DNA of 64,000 bases from assembly GCA_017621455.1 (NCBI GenBank), contig JAGATC010000017.1, positions 1 to 64,000 of the forward strand, in the 5' to 3' direction. This stretch comes from Alistipes sp. GTDB taxonomy: Bacteria; Bacteroidota; Bacteroidia; Bacteroidales; Rikenellaceae. The notes under the pieces are model-generated. The model saw only the letters and a program-made list of their open reading frames with translations, did not search any database and was not told where the DNA came from. Positions 35,277-44,681 of this stretch are shown here, piece by piece (position 1 is the stretch's first letter; every line of letters begins with the position of its first letter). The position numbers and the translations under genes are program-made.

Positions 35277-37403
35277 ATGAGAAAACTATTTGCAACGCTT
35301 ATCTCGATTGCAGTGGCGACATCTGCCATGGCGCAGGTGAGCTACCTCGAGATGGTGGAGGCTCGCACGGCTCCCACAAAGTATATCGCACCGGCATCGC
35401 TTACCCCCGTGGAGGGCACACACCAGTATATGGAGCTTGATGGCCGCAACGTGGTACTCTACGACTACGACAAAGCGGGTGAGGGTGAGGTGGTATTCAC
35501 CGCCGACAACCTACTGATGTCGTACGCCAAGTCTCCCGATGGCACCATGGCCATCTACGAGAAGTGGGAGGGTGTATCACCACGTAAGGAGATATATCGC
35601 CACTCGTTCACCTCGGACTACTACATCTCGTGCCCCGACGGCTCAACAATCAAGATTGACGACGTGCGCGACATATCGTTCTCGCCCGACAATCGTTTCC
35701 TCTGCATGGGCTACAACAACGACCTCTTCGTCTACGACCTCGGCTCTAACGAGATATACAACATCACCGACGACGGAAAATGGAACCACATCATCAATGG
35801 CACCACCGACTGGGTGTATGAGGAGGAGTATGGCTTCACTCAGGCCTACGCATTCTCACCCGATGGTCGCGAGATTGCATACCTTAAGTTCGACGAGAGC
35901 CGCGTGAAAGAGTTCGAGATGATGCGCTTCGACAACACCCTCTACAACCACGCATATAGCTTCAAATACCCCAAGGCTGGCGAGGAGAACTCTATCGTTA
36001 CGCTCCACGTATACAACCTCCGCACTAAGGAGACACGCCAAGTATCCGTAGGCGAGAACACCGACCAGTATATTCCACGCATCGGCTACACCCCCTCGGG
36101 CAACCTCTTCTTCTACCGTGTCAACCGCCTCCAGAACCACTTTGAGGTGGTTATGGTCGAGGCTGACGGCACACAGCGAGTTATCTACGACGAGCAGGAT
36201 GAGCGCTACGTTGAGCGCCCCTCGGCTGAGACTGTAACCTTCATCGACAAGGAGCGTTTCATCGTACGCGAGGAGACCACCACCGGCTGGTTCCACCTCT
36301 ACCTACACTCTATCAAGGATGGTCGTCTCAATGCTATCACCTCGGGCGAGTGGGAGGTAACCGACTTTGTGGGTATGTCACCCGACGGCAAGACCGTCTA
36401 CTACATGTCTACGGAGCAGTCACCCCTCGAGCGTCACCTATACTCTATATCGCTCGACGGCAAGAAGAAGCAGTGTCTACTATCGAAGCCCGGCTACTGG
36501 CGAGTATATCCCTCTGCCGACATGAAGTTCTTCGCTGCGGAGCACTCAGCTACCGACTGCTACCCCACCGCTGCGGTATATAATGCCAAGGGTAAGGAGG
36601 TGCGCACGTTGATGCTCGGCGAGAAGAGCACAGCTACGCCTGAGTATCAGCGCAACTACTACACCTTCACCACAGAGCGTGGCGACGAGTTGCAGTACTT
36701 CCTAATCTATCCCAAGAACTTCAACCCCTCGAAGAGATACCCCGTGCTTATCACCCAGTATTCGGGTCCTGGCTCACAGCAGATAGAGAACCGCTACACC
36801 ACCGACTGGGAGGAGACCCTTGCACGCAATGGTTACATCGTAGCATGCTGCGATGCTCGCGGCACGGGCTACCGTGGCGAGGAGTTCAAGAAGGTGACCT
36901 ATGGCGACCTTGGTAATGCCGAGGTTAAGGACCAGATCTCGTTTGCACGCCATCTGTCACGCCAGGAGTTCATCGACAGCTCACGCATCGGCATCTACGG
37001 CTGGTCGTATGGTGGCTTTATGGCCCTTGGCTGCGCACTTAAGGGCGACGGCCTCTTCAAGGTGGCTATCGCTGTGGCTCCCGTGACCTCATGGCGCTAC
37101 TACGACTCTATATACACCGAGATATACAACGGTCTGCCTCAGGACAACCCCACAGGTTATGACGATAATTCGCCTATCAACTTTGCAGATCGTCTCTCGG
37201 ATAAGACACGCCTGCTTATCATCCACGGCACGGCTGACGACAACGTTCACTTCCAGAACACCATTGAGATGTGTCGCGCTCTTAACCGCTCGGCTAAGCA
37301 GTACGACATGATGGTCTACCCCGACCAAAACCACTCTATGCGTCCTAACGACATGGTGAACATCCGCCAGAAGATGGTCGACTACTGCATCAGCTTCTTG
37401 TAA
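35277..37403 (+). CDS. dipeptidyl peptidase IV (S9B)
   Basis: A 708-residue secreted serine exopeptidase (signal peptide ending TSAMAQ) that releases X-Pro or X-Ala dipeptides. The N-terminal beta-propeller spans about 40-460. The alpha/beta-hydrolase domain has GWSYGGF with the catalytic Ser (around 573), HGTADDNVHFQ with the Asp (around 649) and DQNHSM with the His (around 683). DWVYEEE (around 181) is the S9B double-Glu motif that binds the substrate amino end. Length is typical of Bacteroidetes DPP-IV. A stem-loop follows the stop codon. Confidence 0.93.
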   Translation: MRKLFATLISIAVATSAMAQVSYLEMVEARTAPTKYIAPASLTPVEGTHQYMELDGRNVVLYDYDKAGEGEVVFTADNLLMSYAKSPDGTMAIYEKWEGVSPRKEIYRHSFTSDYYISCPDGSTIKIDDVRDISFSPDNRFLCMGYNNDLFVYDLGSNEIYNITDDGKWNHIINGTTDWVYEEEYGFTQAYAFSPDGREIAYLKFDESRVKEFEMMRFDNTLYNHAYSFKYPKAGEENSIVTLHVYNLRTKETRQVSVGENTDQYIPRIGYTPSGNLFFYRVNRLQNHFEVVMVEADGTQRVIYDEQDERYVERPSAETVTFIDKERFIVREETTTGWFHLYLHSIKDGRLNAITSGEWEVTDFVGMSPDGKTVYYMSTEQSPLERHLYSISLDGKKKQCLLSKPGYWRVYPSADMKFFAAEHSATDCYPTAAVYNAKGKEVRTLMLGEKSTATPEYQRNYYTFTTERGDELQYFLIYPKNFNPSKRYPVLITQYSGPGSQQIENRYTTDWEETLARNGYIVACCDARGTGYRGEEFKKVTYGDLGNAEVKDQISFARHLSRQEFIDSSRIGIYGWSYGGFMALGCALKGDGLFKVAIAVAPVTSWRYYDSIYTEIYNGLPQDNPTGYDDNSPINFADRLSDKTRLLIIHGTADDNVHFQNTIEMCRALNRSAKQYDMMVYPDQNHSMRPNDMVNIRQKMVDYCISFL

Positions 37404-37419
37404 GCCTACCTTTAAGGGA

Positions 37420-37451
37420 GGGGGTGACTAAAAAGTAAATTAGCCACCCCC
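37420..37451 (+). terminator. hairpin after the DPP-IV gene
   Basis: GGGGGTG-A-CTAA (37420-37431) pairs with TTAG-C-CACCCCC (37440-37451), only 16 bases after the stop. The T run behind it is short (CTTTG). Confidence 0.55.
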
Positions 37452-37456
37452 ACTTT

Positions 37457-37590
37457 GTCATGAGGTTGAAGAAAAAGATGTAGTTTTAGGCATGCGAAGC
37501 CCGAAAAAGCGGAGTTTACTTAAGCGTAAATGAGCATTTTGAGGGCGAGCATAACGACAAAATACACTTTTTATTCAGCCTCTTATTACT
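37457..37590 (+). repeat. divergent long palindromic element (type C core)
   Basis: Outer arms GAGGTTGAA-AAAAAG and CTTTTTATTCAGCCTC; inner core GCGGAGTTTACTTAAG / GTAAATGAGC as in 23983-24109. The ends (TTTGTCATGAGG, CCTCTTATTAC) resemble the family ends but are more diverged. It lies between the DPP-IV hairpin and truA. Confidence 0.65.
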
Positions 37591-37603
37591 AACCATCATC
37601 ACC

Positions 37604-38332
37604 ATGCGCTACTTTATTGAGTTGCAATACGACGGCGCCGCCTACTATGGCTGGCAACGACAGCCCGAAACCGCTACCGTACAGGGCACCATCGAAGCTA
37701 AACTCTCGATGCTCCGCGGCGTGGCCACCGAGATTGTGGGTGCAGGACGCACCGACACGGGCGTCAACGCCTCGTTCTACACCGCACACTTCGACACCGA
37801 TAGTGCGGTTGACACAGCGCAGCTTACCTATAAATTAAATAAGGTACTCCCTCCCGACATCGCCATCCTCCGCATCTACGAGGTAGAGCCTACGAAGCAT
37901 GCACGCTTCGATGCCCGCGAAAGAGAGTACACCTACTACCTTACACCCCATAAGTCACCCTTCCGCCGTCACTCGGCATGGCACTATAACGTGGAGCTCG
38001 ACATTGATAGGATGAATGCCGCCGCCGCGCGCCTGCTCGTCCACGACGACTTCACGTCGTTTGCCAAGCTCAACTCCAACAATAAGACCAACATCTGCCA
38101 CATCACACATGCCGCATGGGTTGTCGAGAGCGATGGGACACTACGCTTCACAATACGTGCCGACAGGTTCCTACGCAATATGGTGCGTGCCATCGTGGGC
38201 ACGTTGGTAGACGTAGGCCGTGGTCGCTATACTGTCGAAGAGTTCGATAATATCATTCTTAAGCGCGACCTCTCGCTATCGAGTGCAGGTGCCCCAGCAT
38301 GCGGACTCTTCCTCTCCAACGTAAAATATTAG
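37604..38332 (+). CDS. truA: tRNA pseudouridine(38-40) synthase
   Basis: A 242-residue enzyme that makes pseudouridine at positions 38-40 of tRNA anticodon arms. The catalytic aspartate is in GAGRTDTGVNA (around 46-56). QYDGAAYYGWQRQP starts the protein and RFLRNMVRAIVGTLVDVGRG (around 188) is the conserved C-terminal block. Length is normal. It is cytoplasmic and stands alone. Confidence 0.95.
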   Translation: MRYFIELQYDGAAYYGWQRQPETATVQGTIEAKLSMLRGVATEIVGAGRTDTGVNASFYTAHFDTDSAVDTAQLTYKLNKVLPPDIAILRIYEVEPTKHARFDAREREYTYYLTPHKSPFRRHSAWHYNVELDIDRMNAAAARLLVHDDFTSFAKLNSNNKTNICHITHAAWVVESDGTLRFTIRADRFLRNMVRAIVGTLVDVGRGRYTVEEFDNIILKRDLSLSSAGAPACGLFLSNVKY

Positions 38333-38364
38333 GCTGCAACATATCGGAATATACTCTATTGATA

Positions 38365-38395
38365 TTTGCTTTTTTAATTTAATTTCTTAACTTTG
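38365..38395 (+). promoter_or_regulatory. promoter of the glutamine synthetase gene
   Basis: TTTG (38365-38368), 19 bases, TAACTTTG (38388-38395), 31 bases before the ATG. A TGAAATTCAATT stretch overlaps the start region. Confidence 0.78.
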
Positions 38396-38426
38396 TAATT
38401 GAAATTCAATTAAAACCTCAAAGAGT

Positions 38427-39929
38427 ATGAACAGAGAGTTAGCACTGAATCCCAACAAGGTGGTTGCATTTTTAGGCAAACCTGCACGTGAGTTTACAAA
38501 GGCCGACATTGTAGAGTATATCACCAAGAACGATATACGCATGGTCAACTTCATGTATCCCGCGGGTGATGGGCGCCTCAAAACCCTTAACTTTGTCATC
38601 AACAATGCCGCATATCTCGACACCATTCTTACGTGTGGTGAGCGCGTGGATGGTTCGAGCCTCTTCCCATTTATCGAGGCCGGTAGTAGCGACCTCTATG
38701 TCGTACCTCGTTTTGCTACGGCATTCCACGACCCCTTTGCTGAGATTCCTACGCTTACGATGCTCTGCTCGTTCTTTAACAAGGATGGCGAGCCCTTAGC
38801 ATCGGCACCCCGCTACACCCTACTCAAGGCTCTTAGCGCCTTTAACGAGGTCACAGGCATGGAGTTCGAGGCTATGGGTGAGTTGGAGTACTACGTCATA
38901 GCCCCCGACGAGGGTCTCTTCCCCGCAACCGACCAGAAGGGCTACCACGAGTCATCGCCCTACGCTAAGTTCAACGAGTTCCGCACAGAGTGTATGGCAT
39001 ATATCGCCCAGGCAGGTGGTCAGATTAAGTATGGTCACTCGGAGGTGGGCAACTTCACCATCGATGGCATGATATACGAGCAGAACGAGATAGAGTTTCT
39101 ACCCGTGTGCGCTGCCGACGCTGCCGACCAACTCGTCATCGCCAAGTGGATTATCCGCAACCTCGCCTACCGCTACGGCTTCGATATAACCTTCGCGCCT
39201 AAGATTACCGCGGGCAAGGCCGGCTCGGGTCTCCATATCCACATGCGCATAATGAAGGATGGCAAGAATATGATGCTCGAGAATGGTGTGCTATCCTCTA
39301 CCGCACGCCGCGCCATCGCTGGCATGATGGAGCTTGCGCCCTCAATCACAGCCTTTGGTAATACCAACCCCACCTCATACTTCCGTCTTGTGCCACACCA
39401 GGAGGCACCAACGAACATCTGCTGGGGTGACCGCAACCGCTCGGTACTCGTGCGCGTGCCTCTGGGCTGGACAGCCAAGAGCGACATGTGCCAGATAGCC
39501 AACCCTCTGGAGAAGGCGCACGACTACGACACCTCGCAGAAGCAGACCGTGGAGATGCGCTCACCCGATGGCTCGGCCGATGTATACGAGCTTATCGCGG
39601 GCCTTGTTGTGGCATGCCGCCATGGCTTCGAACTTGACAACGCACTCGATATTGCAGAGCGCACCTACGTCAATGTCAACATCCACAAGAAGGAGAATGC
39701 CGACAAATTGAAGGACTTGGCACAGCTTCCCGACAGCTGCGCTGCTTCGGCGGACTGCTTAGAGCGCCAGCGCGCTATCTTCGAGGCGCGTGGTGTCTTT
39801 AGTCCCGCCATGATTGACGGCATCTTGAAGTCATTGCGCTCGTACGACGACCGCACCCTCCGCGAGGATATTGGCAACGACCGCGAGCAGATGCTCGAAC
39901 TCGTCCACCGCTACTTCCACTGCGGATAG
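38427..39929 (+). CDS. glnA: glutamine synthetase-family enzyme (about 500 residues)
   Basis: A 500-residue protein with the GS catalytic domain. It joins ammonia to glutamate using ATP. Visible are GAGDGR-like AGDGRLKTLNF in the beta-grasp part, EAMGELEYYVI (metal ligands, around 151), GLHIHMRIMKDGKN (around 268), and the ATP/glutamate region NPTSYFRLVP and MRSPDGSADVYELIAGL. It is not GSIII (about 700 residues). The adenylylation Tyr loop of enteric GSI is not visible. It is monocistronic, with a terminator at 39957-39992. Confidence 0.85.
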   Translation: MNRELALNPNKVVAFLGKPAREFTKADIVEYITKNDIRMVNFMYPAGDGRLKTLNFVINNAAYLDTILTCGERVDGSSLFPFIEAGSSDLYVVPRFATAFHDPFAEIPTLTMLCSFFNKDGEPLASAPRYTLLKALSAFNEVTGMEFEAMGELEYYVIAPDEGLFPATDQKGYHESSPYAKFNEFRTECMAYIAQAGGQIKYGHSEVGNFTIDGMIYEQNEIEFLPVCAADAADQLVIAKWIIRNLAYRYGFDITFAPKITAGKAGSGLHIHMRIMKDGKNMMLENGVLSSTARRAIAGMMELAPSITAFGNTNPTSYFRLVPHQEAPTNICWGDRNRSVLVRVPLGWTAKSDMCQIANPLEKAHDYDTSQKQTVEMRSPDGSADVYELIAGLVVACRHGFELDNALDIAERTYVNVNIHKKENADKLKDLAQLPDSCAASADCLERQRAIFEARGVFSPAMIDGILKSLRSYDDRTLREDIGNDREQMLELVHRYFHCG

Positions 39930-39956
39930 CGCAACTACTTTTTATTCAATCAAACA

Positions 39957-39992
39957 TGGGGCTAACTAAATTTATTAGTTGGCCTCTTTTTT
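39957..39992 (+). terminator. terminator of the glutamine synthetase gene
   Basis: The stem GGGGCTAACT / AGTTGGCCTC is followed by six T. Confidence 0.8.
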
Positions 39993-40026
39993 ATACCATA
40001 CAACATAATTATTTGAAAAAAATTAC

Positions 40027-40034
40027 TATCTTTG
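40027..40034 (+). promoter_or_regulatory. −7 box upstream of leader RNA copy 2
   Basis: TATCTTTG. No TTTG at the proper distance is seen. A start near 40042 would include the whole structured RNA. Confidence 0.55.
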
Positions 40035-40074
40035 TGCTATATACGACAATTTGTCGATAGGACATATTATTGAT

Positions 40075-40275
40075 GAAAGTGTATTAGCTTTTATCCTTGC
40101 GTAGAAATCTGGAAAATTTCAACAATGATCAAGGGGAGCAACACACTCGTCACTTCGTATTGTATAGTCAGGGTGCGTGTTTGCCCCTCACTCAATACGA
40201 GTGTGGGGTATTGTTTATTTGATCATAGGTATTCCAGAACCTCTACGCAGATAAACTAATCGGCTCCACACTTTC
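40075..40275 (+). ncRNA. structured leader RNA, copy 2
   Basis: 201 nt. P1 40075-40082 with 40268-40275 (GAAAGTGT/ACACTTTC, then TTTTAT); P2 40098-40103 with 40244-40249 (TGCGTA/TACGCA); hairpin 40104-40120 (GAAAT/ATTTC, loop CTGGAAA); hairpin 40227-40242 (AGGT/ACCT, loop ATTCCAGA); kissing pair CTGGAA with TTCCAG; P3 40125-40131 with 40220-40226 (ATGATCA/TGATCAT); P4 40133-40144 with 40177-40187; pseudoknot 40151-40162 with 40193-40203 (CACT-CGTATTG/CAATACGAGTG). The linker GTGTGGGGTATTGTTTATTTG (40201-40221) is unpaired and nearly identical in copy 1. It lies 45 bases before the CHAT operon. Confidence 0.85.
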
Positions 40276-40320
40276 TTTTATATTAAGCTACGCACATAGG
40301 AGTCGGGTGTCACGCTACAC

Positions 40321-43300
40321 ATGCAAACAAGACATCTACACTCTATCTTAGGAGCTATCTTAAGTATCGCACTCAGCCTCTTGTGTGTGACAACATCACA
40401 CGCTCAACAGTCATCGTCAGACCCATTCAATTGTCATGCAGATTGCACCACTTGTAAGGAGGGCATGGAGATACTCGACAGACTCCACAAGAACGGATTT
40501 ACGGAAGAGGACGTCGACGAGGCTATTGCATATATTGAGTGTTGCGATGTATCTCACTGTGTGAATCTACTATACGCGGTGAGTAAAAGTATTCAAGACA
40601 ATAGTATTCAAAGGGCTGAGTTCAACCAAGAACATGCCGTCAGGTTCATGAAATTCGCTTTTGATACGATAATCGATAGACATGAAATATTCACATCAAT
40701 GGCTAATGGCCGAGATAATAATTTCTCGAGCAACTTAAATAATCCGACCTCATGGGGCATTTTAGTACTACCTGCAATGTCAGATGAATTATGTGAAATG
40801 ATTCATCAGTATGAGGATAACAAAGCCTATGGTATTAATAATGATGGATACCTCTGTAACGGTCTGCGTTGCTTCCTTGAGTTTTTTGCCTATGGCGATA
40901 ATAGCTATATGAAGCAATTTGTTCCCAACTATAAGGAATCAGCGGAGCGCTTAATAAAAGAGTGGAACAAATATAGTAAGAAGACTAAGTATATAGCAGC
41001 TATTGATAAAACTTTTGAGCGTAATTTGATTGAATCTCCAGCACACTTATCTTACTATATTTGCTATAACGGAACATATCCATACCACTCTATTGCTGCA
41101 CTTAGTTCTACAGAACCTCATTTTGCAGATTTTTATCTTGATAATGCTAAAGACATACTTAATATCGCTTACAACGCTTTACCATATATTGCATACTATG
41201 AGATCCTAACCAATATGGAGATGATATTTAAAGCAAATAATCAGTATGAGAGGTTAAAGATAATTACAAAAGAATTAAATAAGGAAACCTTTGGCAATTT
41301 AGGTGTAGTTGCAAACCAAGTAACGAGTGCTACACAATTAGATTTGGGCACCATAAAATCAAACTATATGGATTATATGGAGTCTCTTATCAACCAAGGA
41401 TATGAATTTGCTTATTATGCTCCAATGAAATATCCAGATGAGATTACTGAAGAGGATATGGAGGCTTATAAGGAATATTGTGTAACAACATGCAAATTTC
41501 TTGGAGACATATTTGGAACAGAAAGGCTGTTGTCCAACTCTAATTTACGACATTATTATTTAATGTTTGAAAATATCAAAGACTTTCTGCATCTGGAAGA
41601 AGATGTTCACCTACTATTATATGCCATTAATCTGTCATTAGATATCTGCGACGATGATTCTCTTGTTGCACTAACGACGTTAGAGAATGTCCTGCCATAT
41701 GCATCAGTATTTGGTGTTGAGAAAGATTTATATCAACTTCCATCTATTGCAGTATTCTACTGTGATCTTGGATACTTCACATTAGCTAAACAGATAATTG
41801 AACAGGAAGTGCAGTTTAATCTACCATATTATGATGAGGAATCATCCCATAATTACTTCCGTCTTGATTCTAATGGCATTGCTACTACGCCTGAGGTCAC
41901 ACCAGCTGATGTGTACTACCTTGCAAATCTAATTAACGCAATGAGCTATTTTGAGAGTGGAGAGTATAACGAGTTAATTATAAAATATTATCCCAAGTTG
42001 GAGTCTCTTATCGAAACTATTACCGAAGAAAATTGCGGAGAGACATATATGGGGGACCGTGCAAATTTACACCTATACATAGCAGACACTCTTTGCAATA
42101 TTGCCCAATATAATTTAGCAAAAGATTATCTCAATAAGGCTGTATATATATTGAATAACACCACTCTTTCCGAAGATTATGAACAAGAACTTAGGAGTGA
42201 TATTGAATATGGGATGTGTGAAGTTAGCTATGGTTTAGGTGATAGTCGGTCATACGTAGAGCACTACCGTAAATGGATGATCTATAATGAGCCAGAGGAA
42301 GCAGTAAACGATATTGAGACGTGTGCTAAGGCATCGTATATGGCATCAGTAGCAGGTGACTACGAATTGATGGAGGAGTGTGCCGAGATGTACATGGAGG
42401 CTATCCACGAAAACATTTCTAATATAATATTTAACTCGAGCAGTGTCGCGCGTGAGGAGTATTGGAGCAAGTGGTCTTCGAGCGGAAAGTTCATTACTGA
42501 AGCATACTATATTTCTAAAACAGAGCACCCTACAAGTATACTCCCAGGCATAATATACAACTGGAACTTAGCTTGTAAGGGTATGCTCCTACAAGCAAAC
42601 AACCAATTTGACTATAAGCTCTCTACACATCCCAATGCAGAGCTAAGAGAGTTGTATCAGACCTATAAGTCGCTATCGTTAGAGCTAGAGAATTGTTATA
42701 TGCGTTCAACTAACCAGGGCGAGATTGTTAGATTAGAAAAAGACGTACGACAGATTGAAAATACGCTGATTAGCATCATTAGGCGTGAGTCTATTGAGAT
42801 GCCACAAAACAACGATATAAGTATCACATGGCAAGATGTAAAAGAGGAGTTAGGTGATAATGAGATTGCCATTGAGTTTATGCGTATAGAGAATATGGAT
42901 GGCATACCTTCGTACATCGCTATAATGCTGCGCAACGACTGGGAAATGCCTCGCATTGTTGATATATGTACAGAGGCTGAGCTAAGCGTGTATGTATCAT
43001 TTGACACCAAGTTCAACCGAACTCTTTACACCACACCAAAATCTAGGATTGAGGTATACCCTCTATTGTGGGACAAAGTTAACGACTACATACAAGAGGG
43101 AGATGTGGTATTTTATTCAACAGACGGGCTAATGCACCAGCTCAATATTGAGGCAATACGTCTACCTAATCAATCAGGTGTAAAGCTATATGTAGACGAT
43201 GTATACGATATGCGACGCCTTTCATCTACGCGCGAGCTTTGTATCGATAGTAGCGATGGACGATATAAGACAGCGGCCCTATTTGGTAACCTAAACCTAA

Positions 43301-44010
43301 ATATGCAAGATAGTGAAGTGGATGCTGTAGACCAAAATATGGAGTCTTCGCATATCACGTCTCGCACACTTGGTTCACAATTTAAAAACGTAGTACCTCG
43401 TACGCCTGTTCCAATCCAAAGCGAGCAGATGATTTATAATGTAAGCGCCACACTTCGGTCAGCGAAGATTAAATCTGATATCTATGTTCGTGAATTGGGA
43501 ACAGAGAATGCCTTTAAGCAGCTATCGGGCACAGGCACAGACTTGATTCTTATCTACACCCACGGATTCTATATCGAGGGACTCACCGACTATCAGGAGA
43601 ATGAAGTGGAGCTATCGCCAATGATGCGTTCAGGTGTAGTAATGGCAGGCTCACCAGAGATATCCATCGATAGCGACAATGATGGTCTGCTATTAGCACG
43701 TGAGATTGCCGATATGAACCTTAGTGGCACAGATATAGTCTTCCTATCTGCATGTCAGACAGCACAGGGTGAGATTACGGGAGACGGAGTATTCGGCATA
43801 CAACGAGGTCTAAAGCAGGCAGGTGTCGACACCATAATAATGACTCTATGGGAAGTCGATGCAATGATGTCAATAGAGATTGTTGAAGAGTTCTACAAGG
43901 CTCTTGCAGAGCCTGGCACCACAAAACGAGAGGCATTCCGCAAGGCTCGAAACACTGTACGCGAGAAGTTCCCCAACAAAGACTGGGCTGCATATATTAT
44001 GTTGGACTAA
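40321..44010 (+). CDS. secreted CHAT-domain protease with long helical repeat region
   Basis: A 1229-residue protein with a signal peptide (ending TSHAQ). Residues about 40-800 are helical and TPR-like. The C-terminal CHAT (caspase-like, clan CD) domain spans about 830-1229, with the catalytic His in LIYTHGFY (H1081) and Cys in LSACQTA (C1145), plus GVFGIQRGLKQAG and WAAYIMLD at the end, all standard CHAT blocks. An export signal is unusual for bacterial defence CHAT proteins and suggests periplasmic or surface action. It is the first gene of a three-gene operon under the structured leader. AT-rich composition suggests an accessory origin. Confidence 0.9.
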   Translation: MQTRHLHSILGAILSIALSLLCVTTSHAQQSSSDPFNCHADCTTCKEGMEILDRLHKNGFTEEDVDEAIAYIECCDVSHCVNLLYAVSKSIQDNSIQRAEFNQEHAVRFMKFAFDTIIDRHEIFTSMANGRDNNFSSNLNNPTSWGILVLPAMSDELCEMIHQYEDNKAYGINNDGYLCNGLRCFLEFFAYGDNSYMKQFVPNYKESAERLIKEWNKYSKKTKYIAAIDKTFERNLIESPAHLSYYICYNGTYPYHSIAALSSTEPHFADFYLDNAKDILNIAYNALPYIAYYEILTNMEMIFKANNQYERLKIITKELNKETFGNLGVVANQVTSATQLDLGTIKSNYMDYMESLINQGYEFAYYAPMKYPDEITEEDMEAYKEYCVTTCKFLGDIFGTERLLSNSNLRHYYLMFENIKDFLHLEEDVHLLLYAINLSLDICDDDSLVALTTLENVLPYASVFGVEKDLYQLPSIAVFYCDLGYFTLAKQIIEQEVQFNLPYYDEESSHNYFRLDSNGIATTPEVTPADVYYLANLINAMSYFESGEYNELIIKYYPKLESLIETITEENCGETYMGDRANLHLYIADTLCNIAQYNLAKDYLNKAVYILNNTTLSEDYEQELRSDIEYGMCEVSYGLGDSRSYVEHYRKWMIYNEPEEAVNDIETCAKASYMASVAGDYELMEECAEMYMEAIHENISNIIFNSSSVAREEYWSKWSSSGKFITEAYYISKTEHPTSILPGIIYNWNLACKGMLLQANNQFDYKLSTHPNAELRELYQTYKSLSLELENCYMRSTNQGEIVRLEKDVRQIENTLISIIRRESIEMPQNNDISITWQDVKEELGDNEIAIEFMRIENMDGIPSYIAIMLRNDWEMPRIVDICTEAELSVYVSFDTKFNRTLYTTPKSRIEVYPLLWDKVNDYIQEGDVVFYSTDGLMHQLNIEAIRLPNQSGVKLYVDDVYDMRRLSSTRELCIDSSDGRYKTAALFGNLNLNMQDSEVDAVDQNMESSHITSRTLGSQFKNVVPRTPVPIQSEQMIYNVSATLRSAKIKSDIYVRELGTENAFKQLSGTGTDLILIYTHGFYIEGLTDYQENEVELSPMMRSGVVMAGSPEISIDSDNDGLLLAREIADMNLSGTDIVFLSACQTAQGEITGDGVFGIQRGLKQAGVDTIIMTLWEVDAMMSIEIVEEFYKALAEPGTTKREAFRKARNTVREKFPNKDWAAYIMLD

Positions 44011-44037
44011 CACTTTAAAACTCAAATAATAAACACT

Positions 44038-44646
44038 ATGAAAAAACTATTTACATTAATCGTGGTTCTTATAGGCTTTAGCACAATAGCATCTGCTCAG
44101 ATTCTACTTGATGCACGCTCTATGCAGATTTACTACGGACAACCAAAGAAGGTGACACAAGAAACACCTCAAGGAGTTACAATGACTTGTTATTTTGATA
44201 CCCAGGGGCGTGTCTCATCTTTGGAGGATGGCAACGGAGCAGTTATGACTTTTACATGGCGTCCAGACAACTCTCGCATATCTGTCAGAACCACAATGAA
44301 TGGTTCAGTGGTAGGAGCAGGCTATATCAATATTAGCAAGTATAACGACGAGGCTATCAGCTACGAAGCAGAGGGAACTGAAATTGATATAGAATTTGAT
44401 TCACAGAAAAGAATGGAATGGATGGGCGTATATCAAGGCGGTGTTACTGCTGAAATGGAATACGTCTACACCGAAGGCTCCAATAGCATCATTCCAGAAT
44501 ACATGGAATTGTATAATAACGGAAATTATGTCGGATTTCAGACGATAAGCGATGTTAAATATGACTCTAAAGGCAATTTCATTCAGACCACCATCAATCA
44601 GAATGGCTACGAACAAGTAAACAAACGCAGAATATACTATTACTAA
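44038..44646 (+). CDS. secreted YD/RHS-like small protein
   Basis: A 202-residue protein with a signal peptide (MKKLFTLIVVLIGFSTIASAQ). Several degenerate YD-type motifs follow: MTCYFDTQGRVSSLEDGNG (around 56), ISVRTTMNGS, DIEFDSQKRMEWMG (around 117) and DVKYDSKGNFIQT. These resemble single strands of RHS or YD repeats, here as a short stand-alone domain. It lies 27 bases after the CHAT gene and 35 before the next, so it is in the same operon. It may be a substrate, inhibitor or scaffold of the CHAT protease (inference only). Confidence 0.65.
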   Translation: MKKLFTLIVVLIGFSTIASAQILLDARSMQIYYGQPKKVTQETPQGVTMTCYFDTQGRVSSLEDGNGAVMTFTWRPDNSRISVRTTMNGSVVGAGYINISKYNDEAISYEAEGTEIDIEFDSQKRMEWMGVYQGGVTAEMEYVYTEGSNSIIPEYMELYNNGNYVGFQTISDVKYDSKGNFIQTTINQNGYEQVNKRRIYYY

Positions 44647-44681
44647 ATAATAATTATTAACACATAAAAACACTTTAAATT

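Noticed and set aside
40321..44010. Type III-E CRISPR TPR-CHAT effector
   Set aside because: The protein has a signal peptide and there is no gRAMP/Cas7-11 gene or CRISPR array; only the CHAT fold and helical repeats are shared.
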